A DNA stretch of 64,000 bases from positions 90,999,191-91,063,190 of the forward strand of contig NC_080423.1 of NCBI RefSeq assembly GCF_029873635.1, written 5' to 3'. The DNA is from Malania oleifera. Its lineage: Eukaryota > Streptophyta > Magnoliopsida > Santalales > Ximeniaceae. This document shows, piece by piece, positions 55,655-64,000 of the stretch. Numbering within the stretch: the stretch's first letter is position 1; the number at the start of each line of letters is the position of its first letter. A program made the translations under genes and the position numbers. The notes under the pieces were generated by a model. It did not search any database. It was not told the origin of the DNA and was given only the letters and a program-made list of their open reading frames with translations.

Positions 55655-57993
55655 TTTTTGTATTATTAGTCTATTTTTATTAGCATTATTATTATTATTA
55701 TTATTATTTTACTGATATTATCTTTATTATTTTTACCATTATTACTTATTAGTATTTACTATTAATAGTAGTAGTATTATTATTATTATCTTATGGATAC
55801 TTATATTATTATGATAATTATTATTATTATTATTATTTCCTTTTTCATTATTACCATAAGAATAAAAGTAAAAAAAAAAAAGAAAAAAGAAAAAGAAAAT
55901 CAAAAAGAAAAGGTTTTTAGGGTTGTCAAATTTTTTTTTTATATAAGGGTGATACACGGAGGTCAAGCGGCGGGGGCGTAGCCTAGCAAACGGAGCAAAA
56001 ATTTTCTTTTCCTTCTTCTTCTTCTTCTTCTTCTTCTTCCGACCTCCTACAGCTCCTCACGTAACACAGAAAGGCCAGAGGTCCTCACAGGCTTCCCATC
56101 TTCAACTCCGGCCACCAGCAACTGCCCCCCCCTACTGCCATCGCCATCTTCCACATGCATTCCCGGAGCAGGAGAGTGCCGCAGGGACGGAACCAAAACA
56201 GACCGTCATCGCTGCAATCCGAGGACCATCCCTGCAGCAGGCTACCTCACGGCCAACACCACAATAGCCCCAGCCCAGCTTCCATCCGACCATCAACTCC
56301 ACGCCCGAACCTCCACAGCCATCGCAGCCCCTCTACTCTGCAACTCCCGCAGCCGTCCAGCCTCCAGCAGCAACCTCCGGACAGCCACGAGCCACACCAG
56401 ACCCCTCTGCAACTCCTCTGCCCCGTGCGTCATTCCCTCAGCAAGTTACACCACCGGAAGTCCTCTGTTCCAGCCTCCAGCAAAGCCACGCGCCATCTCC
56501 TCTCCTCTGCGAAGAACCACCACCATCAACGCCTGGCAGCTCCCAAATTCCAGTGCCCCTCGCTGCCAGCCCCTCTGTTGGTAAGTTCTCTGCTCAGCCG
56601 CCGACACTGTCGCCGCCCATTAACTCCGGTGGTACCCCCCCATGGTAAGTCCTCGGTGAGTCTCCCTGCACAGAACACACACACACAAGCATGCAATTTC
56701 ATTTTATTTTTGTCATTTTGTTTTATTCTGTTTTTATTTATTTCTCTTCTAATTTTGGTCTTTACTAATATCTAATATTCGGGTTTTTGTTTTGTTTTGT
56801 TGTTTTTGTTTTTTATTTATGCAGGTATGTGTAATATTTAGTGTCTTTGTTTTGTAATATATAGCTTTCATGTTTAGACTCTTATTATATGTATTAGTAT
56901 TATTGTTGGATTATTATTTTTTTTAATACCTTATTACATGTCCATATTTATCGTTTGAATATCGGTGCAAAGTGTTTATATTATCATTGTATTTTCAATC
57001 ATTGTGATATACTTATTTATTATTTAGGGTATCTATGTTATTGTTGTTTACTATCTTGTGGTATGTTATTTATTTTAGTATATATTGTGTATTTAGGGTT
57101 TAAATTATTACGTGTTGTATTTAGGGTTTTAATGGTATATTTAGGGTTTTGTTCATCATATGCTTTATTTAGGGTTCGATTGGTCTCTCATATTGTCATA
57201 ATATATTAATGGTAAGGTTTTAAATTATTCCCATAATTATTGTCGCGTGTTTTATTTATTAACTTTAGGGTTTAAATTGCTTTCGGTAATATTACTTGTG
57301 TAATAGTTTCTATTATTGTATATATTGCATGTGTAGTATAGGGTTTAATTTGTTTCCACATTTTTATTGTACATTAATGGTAAGGCTTCAATTATTTCCA
57401 TAAATATTATTGCATATATTGTATATTTATTTTAGGGATTGGCTAATTCAATAATTTCATCTTATTTGCTTCCATGTTTGTTTTTAACTTTTAGGGTTTG
57501 ATTTATTGGCGAGTTCTTAAATGTTTCCTTTATTCTTAATATTAGGGTTTTGTTAGTGCTATGTTAAAGTTTTGATTATTTAGAATTAGGGATTTTGCAT
57601 GTATTTGTTAAAATGTATTATTATCATATTGTATAGTTATTAAAATTATGATATATATGTATTATTAGTATAGTAGTATTATTATGGTATAATATTAATA
57701 TTTACGTATTAAGATATGTATATTATTGTGGTATATGTGTATTAGTATTCTAGTAGTATTGTTATAATATATGTGTATTACTATTGCTAATAGTGTGATA
57801 TAGGTATATTATCATTCTAATAATACTATTATTGTACAATGTTAGTACTTACGTGTTATGATATATAATATTAAAATATTGTTTTAACATTTATATGTTA
57901 TTAATATTATGAGATATATATATGTATCACTATCATAGTAGAATAGTTATTACATGTAGTGTATTATCATTATGATGTATTAGCCTTATTATT

Positions 57994-58040
<47 letters not shown>

Positions 58041-58556
58041 TATTTTCTATGTTTCTATTGTATTACAATATTTACTATTTCTAGTATTTTTGTATTATTG
58101 TATTAAGTATTTTCGTATTTATATCCCTATGATTTTATTGCGGGGGTATGAGCCTTTGGGCATCACGTACCCTAAGCTCTGAGGGAATATATATATGTAT
58201 ATATTGTATTTATTTTTATTTATTTATTTATTTATTTATGTGTATTTATAAATTCATAAGAAGGAGTAATTTAAAGAATTATTAGATTAACTTAGGGATA
58301 ATTTCAAATTAATTAGGTACCGTTCATAAGAACAGGCACGTAGGGGGTGCTCGTACCTTCCCCTCGCGTAACCGAACTCCCGACCCCAACTCTGGTAATG
58401 TAGACCGATTCTACCTCTACCGGGGTAGTAATCATGTGTTCTAACCGCACTAAAGGTTAGTGACGACTCCAACATTCCATGTATTTTCCTTAAAAATATT
58501 TAAATGATTTTTAATTTCGCCGCCCGGGGCACATGCGCTCCCGGGACGTCGCGACA
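54866..58556 (+). repeat. E6 3' LTR
   Basis: 3.69 kb, same modules as the 5' LTR: ATT zone (54915-55850), TATA (55940-55949), GC-rich leader, intron-like segment (56645-56824), telobox zone (about 57025-57560), TA tract (57996-58036), U5. Ends GTCGCGACA at 58556. Confidence 0.92.
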
Positions 58557-58561
58557 CGGTT

Positions 58562-59141
58562 AATTAATAAGATAACTTCGAGGGCTTACTGAAAAAGGTG
58601 AGTGCCCTGGTAGCAGTAATGATACTAGAGCAGAGAGAAGCTACTTGTATGGGTGGGTAATCTTCCCTATCGTCGGCTAATTGTGTGTGTGAGTGTAAAA
58701 TAAGAATTTTTTGATAAATATGTTTATCTTCTTAGTGAACTGGTTATTTTCTATACACTAAATGCATGCTGACCACACAGTAACATTAACTTAATCTTTC
58801 CCTTTAAGAGTTGTGCCTCACCCCTACTTTATAAACTATCTTTTCAAGAATTCCTAGAGATCGGGTCTAGCGGGCTAGAGGAGCCAGGTTAGAGGTGTAA
58901 ATTTATGTAGGTAGTGTCTAGATAAAGATTTTTGTTTTTTTTTAGTTTTATGGGATGTAATTATGTGAAAATGGATATATTTGTGTATAAAGATAGTTAG
59001 AACTCTGGTAATGTAATTTGAGGATTTTATATTTTATTTCCACTGCATATATGTGTTTTATATATGGTGAACAAGGTAGTAGGTACATAGATGTCACTAA
59101 AGTAGCACTCCAGGCCCACGTGGTGGGTCGAGGTCGTTACA
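58562..59141 (+). repeat. E1 3' LTR, piece 4 and terminus
   Basis: Collinear with 1920-2478 of the 5' LTR (AAGATAACTTCGAGGGCTTA, then GGTGAACAAGGTAGTAGGTA). Continues to GGGTCGAGGTCGTTACA, the true LTR end. Confidence 0.85.
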
Positions 59142-60150
59142 CATACCTCGCATCTCTTCATAGGTGGGACATTCCTGAGCTGGGTGGTCCCCTTCTCCAC
59201 AGACAAAGCAAGTGACTTGAGATTCCACTCTAGCGACTGTTTGAATGGGCCGATTACCTCTGCTTTCCAAGGCTTCAAGTTTCTTTGTTACATGATTCAA
59301 TTGGGCCTTGAGGTGGTCTTCTTCTCGTAGATGGTAGACACCACTAGGTTTTAACCTATTGGTGTTATTAGTAGCACTGGGTCCAGTTCAGGTGTGAGCT
59401 TTCTTAGCTAGGTCATATAAGAATTCAATCCCTTCATGAGGATCTTTTTGGAGAAACTCTCCATTGCACATCATCTCCACAAATTGGCGCTCTGTAATTG
59501 TGAGTCCTTCATAAAAGTAGCTAACTAGGCGCCAATTCTGATACCCATGGTGTGGGCACAAATTTAACAATCCTTTAAACCTTTCCTATGCTTGGTATAC
59601 GGTTTCACAATCTTTTTGGGCAAAGGTTGAGATCTGTCTTTTCACATTATTGGTCTTATGGTGAGGGAAATATTTATTAAAGAAAGCTTCAGTCATTTCC
59701 ACCCATGTACCTAAGGATCTCGGTCTCAGAGAGTATAACCAATTCTTTGCTTTGTCTTTTAGAGAGAATGGGAAAAATTTTAGTGTAATAGAATCTATGG
59801 CATTGGGTTGGCTATAAAAAATGGCCACTACCTCCTCAAATTCCCTAACATGTACATATGGATTTTCACATTCTAATCCATGAAAGGTGGATAGGCGTTG
59901 GATCATGCCCAGTTTGAAATCCAGTTGTAGAGTGTTTGCGGGAAACATGATACATGATGGAGTGGTTGTACGGGTTGGGTGCAAGTAGTCCTTCACAGGC
60001 TATGCAGGATTAGGCACAAGTTGATTCATGGTAGCAGGTGTGTCAGACAATGTTATGTTTGACCAAGAATCAAATGAGGTCTCACTAGTAGTGGGGCTTG
60101 GTTGCTACTCAATTTCAACTCTTCTCACAAGTCTTCCACGCTTAATTGGC
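59142..60150 (-). pseudogene. E7 gag remnant (Athila-like)
   Basis: Gag core on the - strand: DFKLGMIQRLSTFHGLECEN, YVHVREFEEVVAIF, DSITLKFFPFSLKDKAKNWL, GTWVEMTEAFFNKYFP, all typical of Athila-type Gag. Then WRLVSYFYEGLTITERQFVE, and near the end a zinc knuckle CFVCGEGDHPAQEC followed by PTYEEMRG. It would have formed the particle shell. Several breaks; fossil. Confidence 0.8.
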
Positions 60151-60550
60151 TGCCAAAACATACACCCAAAACAAAGGGAAATTCTTTTTTTTTTTCTTTC
60201 TTTTTTTAGAACATAAACTATAAAAAATAAAATAAAAATCTATTAGAAAAAACTTTAACAAGAGAATAAAATGAAGCTATGAGGCATAGCCATCCATAAA
60301 AGAGAAAATAAAAATAATAAAAGGCAGCTTAGCCGACCATATAAAAAAAATTAATAATAATAATAACATTAATAAGAAATAGGTGGCTTAGTCATCCATA
60401 AGATTAATATTAACAATGGAAAAAATAAGAGACGTGAGAAATTACAAGTAAAAGTAGGAGGCTTAGCCTTCCATTAAAAGAAAAGAAAAGGTAGAAAAAA
60501 AAAAAATCTAACTTTACCTTTGAAGTACAAACCTTTCTTATTGATATGGC
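60151..60550 (-). repeat. E7 leader with repeated GGCTTAGCCATCCAT motif
   Basis: A-rich stretch with four copies of (AT)GGCTTAGYCATCCAT-like sequence at about 60277, 60325, 60386 and 60459, spaced 50-75 bp, between primer site and gag. No gene. Confidence 0.6.
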
Positions 60551-60571
60551 TTCCCCAGCAACGACGCCAAA
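60551..60571 (-). other. E7 primer-binding site
   Basis: On the - strand TTTGGCGTCGTTGCTGGGGA, close to the TTTGGCGCCGTTGCCGGGGA used by Athila elements. Confidence 0.75.
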
Positions 60572-60580
60572 TTTTGGTTA

Positions 60581-61811
60581 TGCTCAAAATATACTAGTGG
60601 TTATTGAAGTATAGATTGAGGTATTGATCCCACGAGGAAGCGCTTACAACAAATTAAGTTGAAGAAAATCAAGTATTAAGTATAACAAGGCATTGAGAAT
60701 CCCTTTTATGCTTCGTAAATCTATTTCCTACTTTGATTCAATTTTATAACTCAACTGAAAGTTTCACATCTCAAACCTTCAATCAAAAAGTATTTCTTTG
60801 AAAAACAAATGACAAACAAATGTATTTGATATTCATAAAACTCTTTTTCCTTGAGAACAAGAAGATGTTATCTTATAAGTTATCCAAAATCGACAATATA
60901 TCTACTGACAATACTACAGTAAAAGATCAACCTATAAAATAAAACTATGATTAAAAAGAAATCGCATAAAGAAAGCATGATTGAATTTATATGAACTTGA
61001 AAACCATAATCTTTGGTTTAATTGAAACTGAAAATGATAAAGAGCTTCATACATAATAAAAAATATTACATTTATTAAACTCGAATTTGAATCAAACTAG
61101 AGAAGTAGAAATACTACACATAGAGGTTCGTAGATCTCTAGCCTTGTTAAGAACTCTAGCCTAATTTACAATTCATCTCACAAACTTGAGAGAGAAGTTC
61201 TACAACAATTTTGGGAGAAGAATGGTCAGAATTTCATGTCCTTAGAGCTCTCCCAAGGTTTCCTTTTATAGGCATCACAAGCACCTTATGCAAGTGTGAA
61301 CACAAGTTTGAACACAAGCTGAAATTTTATCAACTTCTATGAGATTGCTTCCTTTTTACCCCTTTACACATGGAATGGGAGCTTGTCAAAACATAAAAGT
61401 TGTAACCTCATGTCTTGGGCATTTAAATACCAAATTTCATTTTTATTCAAGGTTTGAAGCTCCAGATATGTCCAAAATAGCAAGTTCTGCGCAGTCAGCA
61501 TTGTTGACTTATCTTCACCCAGATTGATTGCAATATTTCACATACATGCACACTAAATTTGAAATTATTCAAAACATAAAATTTTTAGATATATGTATTG
61601 TCCTTTTAGATATAAAATATCAGCTCAATTTGAGGTCTACAACTTCAGATATGTTCAAAATATTGACTGCTGCACAATAGGTAAGCAAGCTAAAATTGCT
61701 GAATTTTCCTTCACACATTTTTTTTTCTACTTGCACACAACAAATACACTACATAAATACTATACTTTATGAATAATACTTGATTACGCGCCAAAACTGC
61801 GTAATTGGGCA
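60581..61811 (-). repeat. E7 5' LTR (boundaries approximate)
   Basis: On the - strand from TGCCCAATTACGC to ...TTTTGAGCA, about 1.2 kb, ending a few bases before the primer site. A good TATA box, GCCTATAAAAGGA, lies at 61261-61273 (- strand). The outer boundary is a guess based on TG/CA ends. Confidence 0.55.
61261..61273 (-). promoter_or_regulatory. TATA box of E7 LTR
   Basis: GCCTATAAAAGGA on the - strand, with the leader toward gag downstream. Confidence 0.6.
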
Positions 61812-62751
61812 TTTTAACCTGTGCTTTATGGCTCATATTTTTAAATAAATGGCCAATTATGTCCCATATTTTAATAAAGTGTCGTATTTATCATTTTTGA
61901 GTTTTATTGCATAATTTATGATTTTTTGGTAATTTTTTATGGCAGAAAAATTCTCAGGAACCAAAACCAGTATTTGTTCTTAATTCGAGCATCACTTTCC
62001 CGTCCAAGCTTCAATCGAGACGATTCAAATTTTTGGAGAAAGTGAAAAGAATTATCTACAACTTCTGTGTTTTGAGTTTCGCGAAAAACGGGCTTTAGGA
62101 AGGTCAAACTTGGCTATGAACGCAGAGAGCAAAGATGAAAAAAATAAGAAAAAATAATAATAAAACCATGTTTTGATGTGACCCAACCATGCATGGCCGG
62201 GTCAAGTTGACGGATCCGAGTCGTAGGGCTCCAGAACTTCCCTTCTTTATTCCCCTGTTCTCTTCCCCCTACGCAGGCAACCCCCGTGGGCTCTCCTCCC
62301 TACTTTCCCTTCTCTCCCTTTCTTTGTTTTACTTTTCTTCTATCTCTCACCCTCTCGAGCCTGCTTCTTTCCCTATCTTCCCCAGCTCCTCCTTCTTCCC
62401 TAGTTTCTCCTCTTTCCCTTTTACTTTCTCCCAGCTTCTTCCCTCTACTCCCCCCCCCGGTTTTCTCTCACACCAATAGATCTCCTGCCCCTCCCGACTG
62501 CCTCCTGCTGGTCCTTGCCTCAAGCTCCGGCCAGTTCTTTGTTGTCACCTTCGGACCAGCCACACTAGCAAGATTCTGCCCCCCTAGCCACCAACACTCG
62601 AGGCTTCACTCCTTTACAGCATCACCGTGAACCTCCTGGAGTTGCTGCACAGCCCCCAGGCTAGAGCTCCTCCTTCCAGCCTCCAAACTTCACAGCTCCA
62701 GCAGACAGCACAATCCTCCAGCCTTCGGCCAGCCACAACTCTAGCCCAAGG

Positions 62752-62837
<86 letters not shown>

Positions 62838-63591
62838 TTCTTTGTTTCTTTTATTGTTAGTTAATATTTTTATTTTTTTATTGATGTTATTGAAAAATTT
62901 AAATTCTTAATATTATTTTTTTTATTATTGCAAAGATTATTTATTTATTTTCTCACGTAATTTAGTTGGTAAGTTTTAAATTTAGTTGACAGTTCACGAA
63001 ATTTTAAATGTTTGAGTTGGTAGTTCAGTAATTATCTTATTTATTTCCTCACGTAATTATTCGGTTTAGTTAGGGTCAGTTTTATTAAAGTTCGTATTTT
63101 TATTACGTCCGTTATCGTTTAAGTTGTTTAAAGCGTTAATTTTTGTTGGTGTCTGCGTTTAAATTGTGATGTTGGTTCGAATTCTTGATTCGTGTTAAAG
63201 GTCCGGTTTTTATTGCACGTGTATGTGTTTGATTGAGTTTCCATTGGGTATTTTTAACTCCATGTTTTAGGTTACCGTCTTTAATTAATGCATGTTTCGA
63301 TGTTTCCTTGAGTAGATTAGGGTTTCCATCTTAGTTCGTTAATTCAGTGCTTGTTAGTTTTGGAGTTTCAAATTGCCTGTTGTTTTAATTGGTCTGAATA
63401 AATCTCAACAATGTTGAAAATCCCGAATCTGAATCGAGTTCAATACCCTTTTAATTTCGATTGGGAGAATGTAAAATTCAAGATTAGAACGCATTCCCTG
63501 AGGAGACGATCTAGCCCTTGGGCTGAGTATTACACGACGTAACTCCTATACTTGGGATAGCTTCTGAGCTGCTCATTTTTCGAGTGAGTCA
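61812..63591 (+). repeat. E8 5' LTR (left boundary approximate)
   Basis: Contains a CT-rich transcribed-looking part (62220-62830), a CT microsatellite (62753-62833), a T-rich part and an end CGAGTGAGTCA six bases before the primer site. The closing stretch (CCTGAGGAGACGATCTAGCC, then CTTGGGATAGCTTCTGAGC) is the usual Athila LTR ending. Confidence 0.65.
62753..62833 (+). repeat. CT (GAGA) microsatellite
   Basis: About 40 uninterrupted TC units inside the E8 LTR, downstream of a CT-rich region. Confidence 0.97.
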
Positions 63592-63596
63592 AGTTT

Positions 63597-63616
63597 TTGA
63601 CACCGTTGCCGGAGAA
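63597..63616 (+). other. E8 primer-binding site
   Basis: TTGACACCGTTGCCGGAGAA, a slightly decayed form of the Athila-type site TTGGCGCCGTTGCCGGGGA. Confidence 0.8.
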
Positions 63617-63726
63617 TGTCAGTCTTAGTCTCAAATTAGCATTTTTTCTGTCATTTTTGTTAGTTTTATGAAAAAGGAAAAAAAGGTAGAAATGAAAAAT
63701 AGAAAAAAAAAATTGAGTTTTGAAAA

Positions 63727-64000
63727 ATGACTACACCTGCTCCGCGCACGATAATGGGCTTTTTGTAGCTTGAATATGCCACTGCATCCTCTTCCACTGT
63801 TTTTCCTACTGACGAGCTTAATTTCATGATGCAGCACGGGAGGACGTCATTGCTACTTGAGTTCTGCGGGACGGAATCTGAATGCCCCTATCAGCACTTA
63901 GCAGAGTTTGAATTAACTGGCAATATGTTTTTCCCTCATGCTAGGACTGATGAATCTGTTCGACTGAATTTATTTCTTACTACTTGGCAAGATAGGGCAC
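63727..64000 (+). pseudogene. E8 gag start (Athila-like), partial
   Basis: One frame gives SSSTVFPTDELNFMMQHGRT, then ESECPYQHLAEFELTGNMFF and DESVRLNLFLTTWQDRA, matching the order of the Athila-type Gag core (compare E7: NPYVHVREFEEVV, SITLKFFPFSLKDKA). The sequence continues beyond the window. Damage is present; fossil. Confidence 0.65.

Larger units (their letters stand above)
44008..58556 (+). mobile_element. E6: Tat-type GAG-only LTR element (TR-GAG-like)
   Basis: Perfect target duplication CGGTT (44003-44007 and 58557-58561). LTRs TGTAGACACCC...GTCGCGACA: 5' 44008-47386, 3' 54866-58556. Internal parts are a primer-like site (47387-47407), a leader, gag (49155-50630), a 3' block conserved with E3 (51040-51930), CATGCA-rich and tandem-repeat zones (52580-54710), and a polypurine tract (54851-54865). 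No trace of RT, RNase H or integrase is visible. Elements with long LTRs and only gag are known in plants as TR-GAG. LTR copies are almost identical outside microsatellites, so it is young. Confidence 0.92.
536..59141 (+). mobile_element. E1: Ty3/Gypsy chromovirus (Tekay/Del-like), broken, host of the nest
   Basis: A Gypsy element in + orientation: partial 5' LTR (536-2478), pol remnant running from the end of RT to integrase and a chromodomain-like tail (2479-4790), polypurine tract (about 5060-5083), and a 3' LTR beginning TGTAATGATC at 5106 and ending GGTCGTTACA at 59141. The two ends are imperfect inverted repeats. The 3' LTR is scattered over 5106-5209, 7101-7509, 42845-44007 and 58562-59141; these pieces align in order with the 5' copy. 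Gag, protease and most of RT are absent and the frame carries many breaks, so it is a fossil. It is itself inserted in the gag of E7, because E7 coding sequence starts directly at 59142. By eye its two LTR copies differ at roughly one base in ten, so it is old. Confidence 0.85.
59142..61811 (-). mobile_element. E7: Athila-like Ty3/Gypsy element on the - strand (5' part)
   Basis: On the - strand: LTR (61811-60581), primer site TTTGGCGTCGTTGCTGGGGA (60552-60571), AT-rich leader, and gag (about 60150-59142) cut by E1. The rest of the element is not found to the left of E1 in this window. Gag and primer type place it with Athila-like elements. Broken, and the oldest layer of the nest. Confidence 0.75.
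61812..64000 (+). mobile_element. E8: Athila-like Ty3/Gypsy element, + strand, runs off window
   Basis: LTR (about 61812-63591), primer site TTGACACCGTTGCCGGAGAA (63597-63616) and the start of gag (from about 63727). Starts head-to-head with the E7 LTR. The left LTR boundary is not certain. Only the 5' part is visible; gag shows damage. Confidence 0.75.

Noticed and set aside
62189-62860. Ser/Pro/Leu-rich frames in the E8 LTR
   Set aside because: CT-rich leader and CT microsatellite, open in two frames, with no recognisable domain.

Overview
The window is plant nuclear DNA, most likely from a eudicot. It is intergenic or pericentromeric-type sequence made almost entirely of nested LTR retrotransposons. 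The evidence is long LTRs with TG...CA ends, 5-bp target duplications, plant-type primer sites (initiator-Met tRNA for Copia, TTGGCGYCGTTGCYGGGG for Athila), and plant Gag, RT, RNase H and integrase remnants. I see no rRNA, tRNA, CRISPR array or bacterial-type gene. The only candidate host coding sequence is a 26-codon terminal exon at 160-240.

Layout. 1-158 is the end of a Copia LTR next to that possible exon. E1 is a Ty3/Gypsy chromovirus (Tekay/Del-like, + strand) spanning 536-59141. It comprises a partial 5' LTR (536-2478), a pol remnant (2479-4790), a polypurine tract near 5070, and a 3' LTR split into four pieces: 5106-5209, 7101-7509, 42845-44007 and 58562-59141. Three insertions split it. 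The first is a lone Gypsy LTR (5210-7100). The second is E2 (7510-42844), a Sirevirus-like Copia element on the - strand. The third is E6 (44008-58556, target duplication CGGTT), a GAG-only Tat-type element. E2 itself holds E3 (9529-26474, target duplication ATGCT), a Tat-type element with long repeat-filled LTRs; E4 (28900-37301), a second Sirevirus-like Copia on the + strand with gag but no visible pol; and E5 (39684-41835, target duplication GAAAC), a solo Copia LTR. On the right, E1 sits in the gag of an older Athila-like element E7 (- strand, 59142-61811). A second Athila-like element E8 (+ strand) begins head-to-head with it and runs off the window.

Relative age from nesting: E7 is older than E1; E1 is older than E2, E6 and the lone Gypsy LTR; E2 is older than E3, E4 and E5. 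By eye the LTR pairs of E4 and E6 are nearly identical (young), E3 differs by some percent, and E2 and E1 differ more. All elements look broken or non-autonomous.

Most interesting: (1) E3 has what looks like a complete antisense transcription unit between its pol remnant and 3' LTR: a G-box tandem array, a CT-rich leader, a coiled-coil antisense ORF, then a 57-bp block that also follows pol in the unrelated chromovirus E1. (2) E3 and E6 share leader, gag and a 3' block with two conserved hairpins but have unrelated U3 regions, which points to modular evolution. (3) Several unrelated LTRs carry arrays of GTCGAC-centred palindromes upstream of TATA. (4) Tandem repeats built around a TCGGAT...ATCCGA hairpin occur in the LTR of E3 and, as a related core, in the 3' region of E6.
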